Below, one piece after another: positions 50,355 to 58,668 of a stretch of 64,000 nt of DNA. The notes under the pieces are model-generated. The model saw only the letters and a program-made list of their open reading frames with translations, had not been told where the DNA came from and searched no databases. Numbering within the stretch: position 1 is the first letter of the stretch; the number at the start of each line of letters is the position of its first letter. Source of the DNA: Desulfovibrionaceae bacterium (lineage in GTDB: Bacteria > Desulfobacterota > Desulfovibrionia > Desulfovibrionales > Desulfovibrionaceae); assembly GCA_015709315.1 (NCBI GenBank), contig JACCQI010000002.1, positions 119,530 through 183,529 on the forward strand, written 5' to 3'. Both the position numbers and the translations under genes were made by a program.

Positions 50355-52865
50355 TTAAGAGCAATGTTCATTGCAGGGTTCCGGGGAAACGGAAGCGGCG
50401 GCCTCCCTTTCCTCGGGGTTGGGGATAAGGGCCATGATCAATGTCGTGGCCACGCACAATCCGTAGAAGGCCCACATGGCCTGGAGGCCGGTCAGCCCGA
50501 GCAGCCGCCCGCCGGTGAACACCAGGCTGGCGACCAGCAGGCCGAGCAGGGTCTGGTAGGCGATGGAGAACAGCATCCAGCCGGTGGAATCGGCCTGATG
50601 GCGAACCATGATCGAGGTGGGCACACACGGCGGGTACAGAGCCATGAACAGCATGAGCGCCAGGGCGTGCAGCGGAGTGAACCCGGACTCGCCCGCCTTC
50701 ATGGATTCCTGGACCGACTGGTCGCCGTCCAGGCCGTAGATGGACCCGAGCGTGGCAGCCGAGTTCTCCTTGGCCGCAAAGGCGGACAGGAGCGCGATGT
50801 TGATGCGCCAGTTGAATCCGGCCCACTGGGTGACGGGTTCCAGGGCGCGGCCCATGGAGCCGAGGAAGCTCGCCTCGAACCGCTCGGCCCGGGCCTCGCG
50901 GCGCGCCTTCTTGCGCGTCCTGACGACCTTCTTGAGCGACTTGTTGAGCTTCTTGCCGTCCTTGCCCTCGCGCTTGACCACCGCATAATACACGGGGTTG
51001 TCGGCCTGGAACCGGGCGTTGATGGCGGAGGACTCCTCCTGGTCCGTGACACCGCGCTTGGCGCGCTTGAGGGATTCCTCGAACAGGATGATGGGCAGGA
51101 CATCGGCCCGGGTGATGCGCCCGACGAACTCCGTCCTGGCCACGTCGGCCATGAAGCCCTTGATGGCCGCGTTTTCCATTCCATCGTAGTGGACCCGGCG
51201 GTCATCGGGCAGCCCCGGATAATTGATGAGCACGAACACCACCACGGCCACCGCAGCGACCACGGTGACGATCTTCTTCAAGAACAGCCAGATGCGCTCG
51301 AACGCGCGGCGCAGGATGCCCATAATCGTGGGCAGGTGATACGGCGGCATCTCCATGATGAACGGCGCGCTCGGGTGCCGCTTGAGCACGGTCAGGGTCA
51401 ATACCTTGGCCACGGGCAGGGCCATGAACAGCGTCACCGTGGCGATGAAGAACATGGCCAGCCCGCCCACGTCGGCGAAATAGGCGCCGATGAGGATCAG
51501 GTACAACGGCACCTTGGCCAGGCAGTTCATCATGGGCACGATCATAATGGTGGCCAGCCGCGCCCGTTCGTCCGGGATGGCCTTGGTGGCCATGACGCCG
51601 GGGATGGCGCAGCCGCCCACGTACACTCCGCCCAGGATCATGGGCAACGTGGACTGGCCGTGCAGCCCGAAACGCCGGAACAGCCTGTCCAGGATGAAGG
51701 CCATGCGCGGCATGTACCCGCTGTCCTCCAGGATGGCGATGAGCGAGAACAGCAGGAAGAAGATGGGCAGGTAGTTGAGGATGGCCGTGGTGGACTTGAC
51801 CACCCACAGGCCCAGCGCCCGCAGCAGCGGGTCCGAGGTGAACCCGGCGGCGGGCAGGACGTCCGCCGAAAAATCCTCGACCGCGCCCCAAATCGGCCAC
51901 GCCTGCAAGGCCAGCCAGTTCCCGAACACGATGGCCACCTGGTACAGGGCCATCAGGATGACGAGCAGGATGAGCGGCCCGAAAAAGCGGTGGCAGACGT
52001 AACGGTCGGCCAGGTCGGACAGGGAACGCTTCTTCGCCGCGGGCAAGGTCACGGTCTCCGCCGCTATCCGGGCGCACGCCGCGTGCCGGGCAAAGGCGAT
52101 GTGCCGCTCGGGCGCATTGCCCGTTTCCTCGGTGAAGCGCAGGCGGCAGGACTCGGCCAGCGCCAGGGCCTGGTCCGCGTCGGTGTGCGCGCCCTTGACC
52201 ATGTCGGCGGCCCGGTCGTCGTTTTCGAGCAGCTTGACCGCGATCCAGCGCACCGGATACTGCACGCTGACCAGCGGGTCTTCGGCAATGGCTCCGGCCA
52301 GCACGTCGATATGCGGCTCCAACGGCCCGTAATCGATCTTGTACGCCGCCGGTCCGGGCCGTTTCCCGGCCAGCTCCTTCACCGCCACCCTGAGCGCGGC
52401 CTTGCCCTCCCCCTTCTTGGCCTTGGTCGGGACCACGGGAATGCCGAGCATGTCCCGCAGCCGGTCCACGTCGATCCGCTGGCCCCGCCGCTCGACCACG
52501 TCCATCATGTTCAGGTTGAGGATGACCGGGGCCTCCATCTCCATGAGTTGAAGGGTCAGGTAGAGATTGCGCTTGAGGTTGGAGCCGTCGGCAACGTCGA
52601 TGACCACGGACGGCATGTCGTTTATCAGAAAGTCGCGGGCCACCCGCTCCTCGAGCGAGTACGAAGTCAGGCTGTAGGTGCCGGGCAGGTCCACCAGCTC
52701 CACGCGGATGTCGTCGATGGCGAACGAGCCGGTCTTCTTCTCCACGGTCACGCCGGGATAGTTGGCCACATGCTGCCGCGCCCCGGTGAGCAGATTGAAG
52801 ACCGTGGACTTGCCGCAATTGGGCTGACCGGCCAAGGCGACCAGAACGGTTTTCTCCCCGGTCAC
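50355..52865 (-). CDS. feoB: Ferrous iron transport protein B
   Basis: GTP-dependent inner-membrane Fe2+ importer, 836 residues. The N-terminal G domain has G1 GQPNCGKST (13-21), G3 DLPGTYSL, G4 NMMD and a helical insertion domain. The membrane domain includes the Gate/Core segments (LPMILGGVYVGGCAIPGVMATKAI, PMMNCLAKVPLYLILIGAYFAD) and the C-terminal LSAFAAKENSAATLGSIYGL. A basic and acidic hydrophilic insertion (KKVVRTRKKARREARAERF) lies before the last core helices, making it longer than E. coli FeoB. It starts with GTG overlapping the feoA stop (GTGA). Confidence 0.95.
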   Translation of the reverse strand: MTGEKTVLVALAGQPNCGKSTVFNLLTGARQHVANYPGVTVEKKTGSFAIDDIRVELVDLPGTYSLTSYSLEERVARDFLINDMPSVVIDVADGSNLKRNLYLTLQLMEMEAPVILNLNMMDVVERRGQRIDVDRLRDMLGIPVVPTKAKKGEGKAALRVAVKELAGKRPGPAAYKIDYGPLEPHIDVLAGAIAEDPLVSVQYPVRWIAVKLLENDDRAADMVKGAHTDADQALALAESCRLRFTEETGNAPERHIAFARHAACARIAAETVTLPAAKKRSLSDLADRYVCHRFFGPLILLVILMALYQVAIVFGNWLALQAWPIWGAVEDFSADVLPAAGFTSDPLLRALGLWVVKSTTAILNYLPIFFLLFSLIAILEDSGYMPRMAFILDRLFRRFGLHGQSTLPMILGGVYVGGCAIPGVMATKAIPDERARLATIMIVPMMNCLAKVPLYLILIGAYFADVGGLAMFFIATVTLFMALPVAKVLTLTVLKRHPSAPFIMEMPPYHLPTIMGILRRAFERIWLFLKKIVTVVAAVAVVVFVLINYPGLPDDRRVHYDGMENAAIKGFMADVARTEFVGRITRADVLPIILFEESLKRAKRGVTDQEESSAINARFQADNPVYYAVVKREGKDGKKLNKSLKKVVRTRKKARREARAERFEASFLGSMGRALEPVTQWAGFNWRINIALLSAFAAKENSAATLGSIYGLDGDQSVQESMKAGESGFTPLHALALMLFMALYPPCVPTSIMVRHQADSTGWMLFSIAYQTLLGLLVASLVFTGGRLLGLTGLQAMWAFYGLCVATTLIMALIPNPEEREAAASVSPEPCNEHCS

Positions 52866-53083
52866 AGCGTCACCTCGATATGCCGGGCCTCGTCGTGCCG
52901 GATGGAAACGTGGTACCCGTCCAGGTGGATTTCCACCGGGTCCACCAACGGCGCGTTGCGCACGATCTCGATGGCCGCGCCGGGATAGAACCCGAGGTCC
53001 ATGAGGCGCTGGCCCAGCGCGCCGTCAACGGTCAGGTCCGCCATGACGCAGGCGGTACCCGGATCCAGTTCGTCCAATGTCAT
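52862..53083 (-). CDS. feoA: FeoA protein (SH3-like), second copy
   Basis: Small cytoplasmic SH3-fold protein that modulates FeoB. The 73-residue product starts MTLDELDPGTACVMADL and has the FeoA core LGQRLMDLGFYPGAAIEIVRNAPL and DPVEIHLDGYHVSIRHDEARHI. The ATG at 53083 with GGGGGAAA upstream replaces the track's 144-residue version. Its stop overlaps the feoB GTG, so the two are translationally coupled. It is preceded by another feoA. Confidence 0.92.
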   Translation of the reverse strand: MTLDELDPGTACVMADLTVDGALGQRLMDLGFYPGAAIEIVRNAPLVDPVEIHLDGYHVSIRHDEARHIEVTL

Positions 53084-53120
53084 ATTTCCCCCTGTATGTT
53101 GCAGATCAGTCACTGCCGGA

Positions 53121-53366
53121 TCAGGCCACCAGGACCTTTTCGGCGATGCCTCTTTCGACCATGACCCGGCCCTCTCCCACGGACACGAGCATGGGTCCCC
53201 GGCTGTTGGCGAGCACGTCCACCTCCACGCCGGGGATGATGCCGAGCGACTCCAGGCGCGTCCGCGCGCGAAACCCGGCGGCAACGGCCACGACAAAGGC
53301 GTTTTCCCCGGCGGCCACGGACTTGAGCGTCTTGTTCGATCTCACTGTTTTTCCCTTTTTTTTCAC
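53121..53366 (-). CDS. feoA: FeoA-domain protein, first copy
   Basis: An 81-residue FeoA-like protein with a basic N-terminus (MKKKGKTVRSNKTLKSV) and core FRARTRLESLGIIPGVEVDVLAN. It is divergent in sequence from the second copy, so the two are old paralogs rather than a recent duplication. It is the first gene of feoA-feoA-feoB and sits next to a Fur-box-like site. Tandem FeoA genes are known in Desulfovibrio feo operons. GGGAAAAA precedes the ATG. Confidence 0.9.
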   Translation of the reverse strand: MKKKGKTVRSNKTLKSVAAGENAFVVAVAAGFRARTRLESLGIIPGVEVDVLANSRGPMLVSVGEGRVMVERGIAEKVLVA

Positions 53367-53381
53367 TCAGCGGTTGCAATT

Positions 53382-53400
53382 GATAATGAATTTCGATATC
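53382..53400. promoter_or_regulatory. Fur-box-like operator C
   Basis: GATAATGAATTTCGATATC matches the classic 19-bp Fur box GATAATGATAATCATTATC at 14 or so positions. It sits between feoA (minus) and the Fur-family gene (plus) and could control both. Confidence 0.65.
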
Positions 53401-53557
53401 AGTGATATGCCGTGAGGGCAGCAGGGTCAACAAAAACAGTGTGTTGAGATTTTATCTCAATTTCGGGCCGCAAAATCAGCCGTGAAGGCGGTTGTTGAGA
53501 CCGCGAGTCAACAAGGGGCCGGGAGCCGTCGGCAAACAGGAAAAAACAGACCGAAAA

Positions 53558-54028
53558 ATGCAGGAAACGCTCTACTTGTTCAAACAGTACCTGAAGCACA
53601 ACAACCTCAAGCTGACCCAGCAGCGGTTGTTGATATTCAGGGTCTTCATGAGTGACGAGGGGCAGGTCAGCCCGGAGGAACTGCTCCTGGGCGTCCAGTC
53701 CGTGGACGAAACCATCAGCCGGTCCACCGTGTACCGCACGGTCAAGCACCTGCACCATGCGGGCGTGGCCCGCTGCATCCACCGCAACGACGGCGTGGCC
53801 TGCTACGAGCCCACGGGGGACCATTCCAGTCAGATGATCTGCGAGCGATGCGGCCGGACCATCCCCATCCAAAACCCGTACTTCGAATGTCTGCAGCAGG
53901 AGACCGCCCGCCAGCAGGGCTTCACCCTCTACAGGTACCGCAACGTCATCTACGGCCTGTGCTGCGAATGCAGCGGCAAGCTGTGCCCCTGCCCCAAATG
54001 CGCAGAGCAAAAAAGGAGTGAATCATGA
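53558..54028 (+). CDS. fur: Fur-family transcriptional regulator
   Basis: Iron-responsive (or related metal) repressor, 156 residues from the ATG at 53558; the track start is TTG 66 nt earlier. The winged helix is LKLTQQRLLIFRVFM to ISRSTVYRTVKHLHHAG. The zinc-type cysteine pairs are CERC (95-98) and a C-terminal Cys cluster CCECSGKLCPCPKC. The usual His-rich H-x-H-x-H segment is reduced to EPTGDHSSQMIC, so PerR or another Fur subtype is possible. It is divergent from feoAAB with a Fur box between, which fits autoregulation plus feo control. Confidence 0.88.
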   Translation: MQETLYLFKQYLKHNNLKLTQQRLLIFRVFMSDEGQVSPEELLLGVQSVDETISRSTVYRTVKHLHHAGVARCIHRNDGVACYEPTGDHSSQMICERCGRTIPIQNPYFECLQQETARQQGFTLYRYRNVIYGLCCECSGKLCPCPKCAEQKRSES

Positions 54029-54177
54029 CTTTCAGGACCACCATCAACAGCAACCACCGGCCCAAGGACTTCCTGAGACGCGGACTCAAGTCCATGTTTC
54101 CCAACTACGTCCCGGACCCCCAGGCCACGCCCCCGGTAGACACGGAGGGCGACAAGAAGCGCACTGGGGAGAAATAG
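54025..54177 (+). CDS. Small basic protein overlapping the fur gene (50 aa)
   Basis: ATGACTTTC... starts inside the fur stop (ATGA overlap) with AAAGGAG 9 nt upstream, giving MTFRTTINSNHRPKDFLRR and ending GDKKRTGEK. It is basic, proline-containing and has no membrane helix. It is too short for the ORF track but well supported by the ribosome binding site and coupling. Function unknown; possibly a regulator-associated peptide. Confidence 0.7.
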   Translation: MTFRTTINSNHRPKDFLRRGLKSMFPNYVPDPQATPPVDTEGDKKRTGEK

Positions 54178-54202
54178 ACGCCGGCAGGCTGAAAACAGCA
54201 CG

Positions 54203-54240
54203 AAAAAAGGGCTTGCAACATACGTTGCAAGCCCTTTGAT
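54203..54240. terminator. Bidirectional terminator between fur operon and tRNA-Ser
   Basis: Perfect 11-bp stem GGGCTTGCAAC/GTTGCAAGCCC with loop ATAC, A6 on the left and TTTGATTT on the right. It ends both the fur transcript and the minus-strand tRNA-Ser. Confidence 0.9.
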
Positions 54241-54245
54241 TTCCG

Positions 54246-54337
54246 TGGCGGAGAGGAGAGGATTTGAACCTCCGACAGAGTTCCCCCTGTACACGCTTTC
54301 CAGGCGTGCTCCTTAAGCCGGACTCGGACACCTCTCC
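54246..54337 (-). tRNA. tRNA-Ser (anticodon GGA)
   Basis: A 92-nt class II tRNA with encoded CCA. The acceptor is GGAGAGG/CCTCTCC. The anticodon stem-loop CACGC-CTGGAAA-GCGTG gives GGA (reads UCC/UCU). A long variable arm (ACAGGGGGAACTCTGT) and T loop TTCAAAT follow. No adjacent integrase. Confidence 0.97.
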
Positions 54338-54400
54338 GCGTCGAGAGGGAGTAACTACCCAATATGACCGGACTTGGCAAGGAAAAAAATCCAGCTAATT

Positions 54401-55318
54401 TTACAAAGGAAGTTCCAGGCTCCCGCGAAACCCTTCCAGGCTCTCGGCACCGATCTCGATGAGCAGTTTTTCCATGGCCTCGGCCAGGCCGAAGGAAAAG
54501 TCCGGGCGCAGGAAATTGGCGGTTCCCACCTGCACGGCGTGCGCGCCCACCAGAATGAATTCCAGGGCGTCCTCGGCCGAACTGATGCCGCCGATGCCCA
54601 CCACCGGGATGTCCACGGCCCGCACCGCCTGGTGAACGCAGCGAAGGGCCACCGGCTTGATGGCCGGACCGGACAGCCCGGCCACGACGTTGGCGATGCG
54701 CGGCTTGCGGGTGCGGACGTCCACGGCCATGCCGGACAGGGTGTTGATGAGCGACAGGGAGTCCGCCCCGCCCGCCTCGGCCGCACGGGCGCAGACCGCG
54801 ATGTCCGTCACGTTGGGCGACAATTTCACCATGACGTGCTTGCCGCCCGCGTTCCTCTTGACCGACTCCGTGACTTTCGTGATCTGGGCCGGGTCCTGGC
54901 CAAAGGCCACGCCGCCCTCCTTGACGTTGGGGCAGGACACGTTCACCTCGAGCGCGGCCACGCCCTCCTCGGCCGCCAGCACGGACGCCAGCTTGCCGAA
55001 CTCGACCGCGTCGCAGGCGTACAGGTTGGCGATGACCGCCACGTCCTTGCCCTTCAAAGCGGGCAGGGCCTGGGTGATGAACGCCTCCACGCCGGGATTC
55101 TGGATGCCGATGGCGTTGAGCATGCCGCACGGCGTCTCGGCGATGCGCGGCATGGGATTGCCCTCGCGCGGCTTGAGCGAGATGCCCTTGGCCACGAAGC
55201 CGCCGAGCTTTTCCAGGTCGCCGTAGGGCGCGAATTCCAGGCCGAAGCCGAAGGTGCCCGAGGCGGTCAGGACCGGATTCTTGAGTTCGAGGCCGCCTAT
55301 GGATACATGCATGTTCAT
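54401..55318 (-). CDS. pyrD: Dihydroorotate dehydrogenase, catalytic subunit (class 1B)
   Basis: FMN enzyme oxidising dihydroorotate to orotate in pyrimidine synthesis; class 1B passes electrons to NAD through PyrK. Motifs include ASGTFGFGLEFAPYGDLEKLGGFVAKGISL, the catalytic-base Cys in LEVNVSCPNVKEGG and VGIGGISSAEDALEFILVGAHAVQVGTA. At 305 residues it is normal. AAGGAAT precedes the ATG. It is downstream of pyrK but separated from it by a 124-bp inverted-repeat element, so cotranscription must pass through that element. Confidence 0.96.
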   Translation of the reverse strand: MNMHVSIGGLELKNPVLTASGTFGFGLEFAPYGDLEKLGGFVAKGISLKPREGNPMPRIAETPCGMLNAIGIQNPGVEAFITQALPALKGKDVAVIANLYACDAVEFGKLASVLAAEEGVAALEVNVSCPNVKEGGVAFGQDPAQITKVTESVKRNAGGKHVMVKLSPNVTDIAVCARAAEAGGADSLSLINTLSGMAVDVRTRKPRIANVVAGLSGPAIKPVALRCVHQAVRAVDIPVVGIGGISSAEDALEFILVGAHAVQVGTANFLRPDFSFGLAEAMEKLLIEIGAESLEGFRGSLELPL

Positions 55319-55337
55319 GACTATTCCTTACTTCCCT

Positions 55338-55461
55338 GAGCTGTTCAAAAATGTTCGAGTGCTAGGCGCAAAAGGGATTCAAGCCCGACGCGCAGTCTTC
55401 CCCTGCGCGAGGGTTTGCATTTCTTGCGGCAACGACGCAATCGGGCATTTTTCAACAGCTC
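55338..55461. mobile_element. MITE-like inverted-repeat element between pyrK and pyrD
   Basis: The 124-bp insert is bounded by GAGCTGTTCAAAAATG and CATTTTTCAACAGCTC, 16-bp terminal inverted repeats with one mismatch. The interior has no ORF. The left end is 20 bp upstream of the pyrD start and the right end abuts the pyrK stop exactly. Similar TTTTTCAACAG-ended short repeats are scattered in several deltaproteobacterial genomes (from memory). No second copy was noticed in this window. Confidence 0.65.
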
Positions 55462-56247
55462 CTAAAGTTCGACCTTGTCGGCCCAGAAAACCGGGCCCTT
55501 GGTGCAGACCTGGACATGATGCCCGTCGCCGTCCTTCGTCACGCAGCCCAGGCACGCGCCCACGCCGCAGGCCATGCGGTTTTCCAGCGACACCTGCGCC
55601 CGCGCGCCGTGCTCCGCCGCGAACCGCTGCACGGTCCGCATGAAGGGCGTGGGGCCGCATGAAAGCACCAGCCCGCCCTTTGCCGCGTATTCCCGGATCA
55701 GCCCGCCCAGGGTCTCGATGATGGCGTCCAGGTCCTCCCTGGTCCTCTCGCGCAGACTTGCGCATTCCACCCGCTCGCACAGGGCGTCGAAGGGATAGCA
55801 TTCGCGCGGCACCCGATGGGCCAAAAAGAGTTTCAGATTTTCGGGCGCGGGATGGTGCTCGACATATCCGCGAAAAGGTGCGATGCCGATGCCTCCCGCG
55901 AGCAGGAGGGTCGGCGTGTCCGGCTCCACGGCAAACGAGTTGCCGAGCGGCCCCCAGACGGTTACTGTTTCACCCGGGGTGATGCGGGCCAGGCGGCTGG
56001 TGCCCCGCCCCGCCTTCTGGATAAACAGGGTCAGGGTCCCCCCGCCCGCCGAGCAGATGGAAAAGGGCCTGCCCCAGATCAGGTCCAGCTCCCAGGACGC
56101 GGGACGGACCATGACGAACTGGCCGGGCTTCCACCCGTCCCAGTCCGGGTATTCCAGGGTCAGCTCGAAAAATTCGTCCGGCGCGGCCGGAGTGCCGACC
56201 GGGGACACGTTCAACACCTTGACATCACGACAATTCCGCAGGGGCAT
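55462..56247 (-). CDS. pyrK: Dihydroorotate dehydrogenase electron-transfer subunit
   Basis: FAD and [2Fe-2S] protein linking PyrD to NAD(H). The ferredoxin-reductase-like fold shows WGRPFSICSAGGGTLTLFIQ (FAD), LLLAGGIGIAPFRGYVEH (NAD) and the C-terminal cluster CGVGACLGCVTKDGDGHHVQVC. At 261 residues it is normal. It is upstream of pyrD. Its ATG is only 11 bp from the divergent U32 peptidase start, so its promoter must lie inside that gene. Confidence 0.95.
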   Translation of the reverse strand: MPLRNCRDVKVLNVSPVGTPAAPDEFFELTLEYPDWDGWKPGQFVMVRPASWELDLIWGRPFSICSAGGGTLTLFIQKAGRGTSRLARITPGETVTVWGPLGNSFAVEPDTPTLLLAGGIGIAPFRGYVEHHPAPENLKLFLAHRVPRECYPFDALCERVECASLRERTREDLDAIIETLGGLIREYAAKGGLVLSCGPTPFMRTVQRFAAEHGARAQVSLENRMACGVGACLGCVTKDGDGHHVQVCTKGPVFWADKVEL

Positions 56248-56258
56248 AGAGATACCTT

Positions 56259-58241
56259 ATGAGTAAAAAGCATATTCCCGAAATCATGGCCCCGGCAGGG
56301 GACCGTCAATCCTTCCTGGCGGCGGTGGCCGCCGGGGCGGACGCCGTCTACCTGGGCCTGAAACATTTCTCGGCCCGCATGCAGGCCAAAAACTTCTCTA
56401 TCAGCGAGCTGGCGCAACTGGCAAGCCTGGGACGCGACCGGGGCACCAGGACCTACGTCGCCATGAACACCCTGGTCAAGCCCGGCGACCCGGAAGCCGC
56501 CGGACGACTTGTGGACCGTCTTGAACGAACCGTCAAGCCCCACGCCCTCATCGTCCAGGATCTGGCCATGCTCACCCTGGCCCGTCAGGCGGGCTTCAGC
56601 GGCGAGCTGCACCTGTCCACCCTGTGCAACCTGAGCCACCCGGCCGGGCTGGCCGTGGCCAAGAAGCTGGGGGCCAACCGCGTGGTCATTCCCCGCGAGC
56701 TGAACCTGGACGAGGTCAAGGCCATGGCCGAAGCCTGCCCCAAGGACCTGGACCTGGAGATATTCGTCCACGGCGCGCTCTGCCACTGCGTGTCCGGCCG
56801 CTGCTACTGGTCGAGCTACCTGGGCGGCAAGTCCGGGCTGCGCGGCCGGTGCGTCCAGCCCTGCCGCCGCCTCTACACCCAGGGCAAAAGCCAGCCCGAA
56901 CGCCTTTTCTCCTGCACCGACCTTTCCCTGGACGTGCTGACCAAGCCGCTGCTCGCCATGCCCAAGGTAACCGCCTGGAAGATCGAGGGCCGCAAAAAAG
57001 GCCCCCACTACGTCTACTACACGGTCCGGGCCTACCAGATGCTCAGGGACAACCCGCAGGACGCGGCCTCGCGCAAGGCGGCCCAGGAATTGCTCGACCA
57101 CGCGCTCGGGCGGCCCGCCACCCACTCCACCTTCCTGCCGCAACGCCCCTTCCAGCCCGTCCGTCCCGGCGAGGAGACCAGCTCCGGCCGGTTCGTGGGC
57201 GAGATCAAGCGGGACCAGAAAAAGGTGTATTTCCAGCCGCGCGAGGAACTTCATCCCGGCGACCTTATCCGCGTGGGCTACGAGGACCAGCCGGGACACC
57301 GGACCATCCCCATCCGCCGCCGCGTGCCCAAGCGCGGGCGCATGGACGTGCCCTACAACCCGAAATTCAAAGGCCCGGCCCTGCCGACCGGCACCAAGGT
57401 TTTTTTGGTGGACCGCCGCGAGCCGGAGTTGACCAAGCTCATCAAGGGATTGGAGGGCGAACTCGAATTCTTTCCGGCTCCCGAGGCCCGCGAATCGTCC
57501 TTCACGCCCGTCTGGCCCAAGGCCCAAAAAAACCGCAGAAACCGCCCTGAAAGCGTCACCCTGTTCCGGGCCATGCCCCTGGGCCGCATCAACAGCAAGG
57601 CCGCCTTCTGGCTGGAACGCGCCGCCGTGGGCAAGGTCCCGGCCTCCATCGCCTCCCGCGCCCAGTGGTGGCTGCCGCCCGTGATCTGGCCGGACGAGGA
57701 CAAGAAATACCGCTCCCTGATCAAGGAGGCGGTCAGGAAGGGCGCCAGGGAGTTCGTGCTGAATGCCCCGTGGCAGGCCGCCTATTTCGAGGACCGCAAA
57801 AACGCCATCCTCACGGCCGGGCCGTTCTGCAACGTTTCCAACCGCATGGCGCTCGACGTGTTCCGGCAACTCGGCTGTTCCTCGGCCATCATCAGCCCGG
57901 AGCTGCCCTTCGAGGACGTCCGCGCCCTGGCCCAAAACTCGCCGTTGCCCCTGGGCATCGTGGTCAAGGGGCTGTGGCCCTTCGGCATCACCCGGTTCGC
58001 GGCCGAGTCCGTGCGTTTCGACGAACCCATAAAAAGCCCCATGAACGAGACCGCCTTTGTCCGCAGGTACGGCCAGAACAACTGGATATACCCCGCCTGG
58101 GAGCTGGACCTGACCAAAGAGGGGCGGACCCTGGAAAAACTCGGCATCAAGACCTTCATCGCCATCAGCGAGCCGTGGCCCAAGGCCGTGCCCAGGCCCC
58201 GGCGCACCAGTGAATTCAACTGGAAACTCAAGCTGCTGTAA
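56259..58241 (+). CDS. U32-family peptidase-like protein (RlhA/TrhP-type)
   Basis: Large U32 protein of 660 residues; characterised relatives act in RNA hydroxylation with a prephenate-derived cofactor or as collagenase-like peptidases. The U32 signature is EIFVHGALCHCVSGRCYWSS (residues 168-187) with nearby GRCVQPCRR, which gives several conserved Cys for a possible Fe-S cluster. The first 110 residues form the TIM-barrel start (EIMAPAGDRQSFLAAVAAGADAVYLGL). The C-terminal half adds a second domain. It is divergent from pyrK and ends before a terminator. Confidence 0.88.
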   Translation: MSKKHIPEIMAPAGDRQSFLAAVAAGADAVYLGLKHFSARMQAKNFSISELAQLASLGRDRGTRTYVAMNTLVKPGDPEAAGRLVDRLERTVKPHALIVQDLAMLTLARQAGFSGELHLSTLCNLSHPAGLAVAKKLGANRVVIPRELNLDEVKAMAEACPKDLDLEIFVHGALCHCVSGRCYWSSYLGGKSGLRGRCVQPCRRLYTQGKSQPERLFSCTDLSLDVLTKPLLAMPKVTAWKIEGRKKGPHYVYYTVRAYQMLRDNPQDAASRKAAQELLDHALGRPATHSTFLPQRPFQPVRPGEETSSGRFVGEIKRDQKKVYFQPREELHPGDLIRVGYEDQPGHRTIPIRRRVPKRGRMDVPYNPKFKGPALPTGTKVFLVDRREPELTKLIKGLEGELEFFPAPEARESSFTPVWPKAQKNRRNRPESVTLFRAMPLGRINSKAAFWLERAAVGKVPASIASRAQWWLPPVIWPDEDKKYRSLIKEAVRKGAREFVLNAPWQAAYFEDRKNAILTAGPFCNVSNRMALDVFRQLGCSSAIISPELPFEDVRALAQNSPLPLGIVVKGLWPFGITRFAAESVRFDEPIKSPMNETAFVRRYGQNNWIYPAWELDLTKEGRTLEKLGIKTFIAISEPWPKAVPRPRRTSEFNWKLKLL

Positions 58242-58270
58242 AAAGATGCCTCCGGTGGGCAAGCATGAGA

Positions 58271-58304
58271 AAAAGGCCGGGAAGCACATGCTTTCCGGCC
58301 TTTC
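58271..58304. terminator. Bidirectional terminator
   Basis: GGCCGGGAAGC/GCTTTCCGGCC stem with 4-nt loop, AAAAA to the left and TTTCTC to the right. It ends the U32 gene and the minus-strand MIF-like gene. Confidence 0.8.
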
Positions 58305-58320
58305 TCGATGATATGACGGG

Positions 58321-58659
58321 CTAGAACGTTCTGGAGCCCCAGCTGAAAAGATGGCGCTCTATGACCCCGAAGACGATGTAGACGCGGTTGCCCGGCACCT
58401 TGAGTTCGCCCTCCATAAAGGCGCAGATGGCGGCCGAGAACTCTCCGGTGCGGGCCTCGGGCGGGCTGAAGGAGTCGAGCGTGACGTAGGCGGCGGGATC
58501 GTCCGAGCCGCCGAACAGGAGATGCTTTTCCGGCTCCAGCACGGCCAGGACGTAGGATTCGGGCTTGCCGAGCATGTCGGCGGCCAGGGCGGACAGCCGT
58601 CTGGTGCAGGCGGAGGCGTCGGAAACGGCCACGTTGGTTTCGACCTTGATGAAGGGCAT
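58321..58659 (-). CDS. MIF-like tautomerase (112 aa)
   Basis: Tautomerase-superfamily trimer of the macrophage migration inhibitory factor type. The catalytic amino-terminal proline would be Pro2 in MPFIKVETN after Met removal. The MIF-like core (MLGKPESYVLAVLEPEKHLLFGG, ICAFMEGELKVPGNRVYIVF) and length fit. It is 9 nt downstream of the PhzF gene, so probably the last gene of the PBP1A-phzF run. The natural substrate in bacteria is unknown. Confidence 0.82.
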   Translation of the reverse strand: MPFIKVETNVAVSDASACTRRLSALAADMLGKPESYVLAVLEPEKHLLFGGSDDPAAYVTLDSFSPPEARTGEFSAAICAFMEGELKVPGNRVYIVFGVIERHLFSWGSRTF

Positions 58660-58668
58660 GGAATCCTC

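Noticed and set aside
50106-52988. 960-aa plus-strand ORF over feoB
   Set aside because: Antisense shadow with repetitive Gln/His/Gly composition; FeoB on the minus strand is unambiguous.
54246-54337. tRNA-Ser as an integration site
   Set aside because: No integrase or repeat of the tRNA end; flanking genes are core functions.
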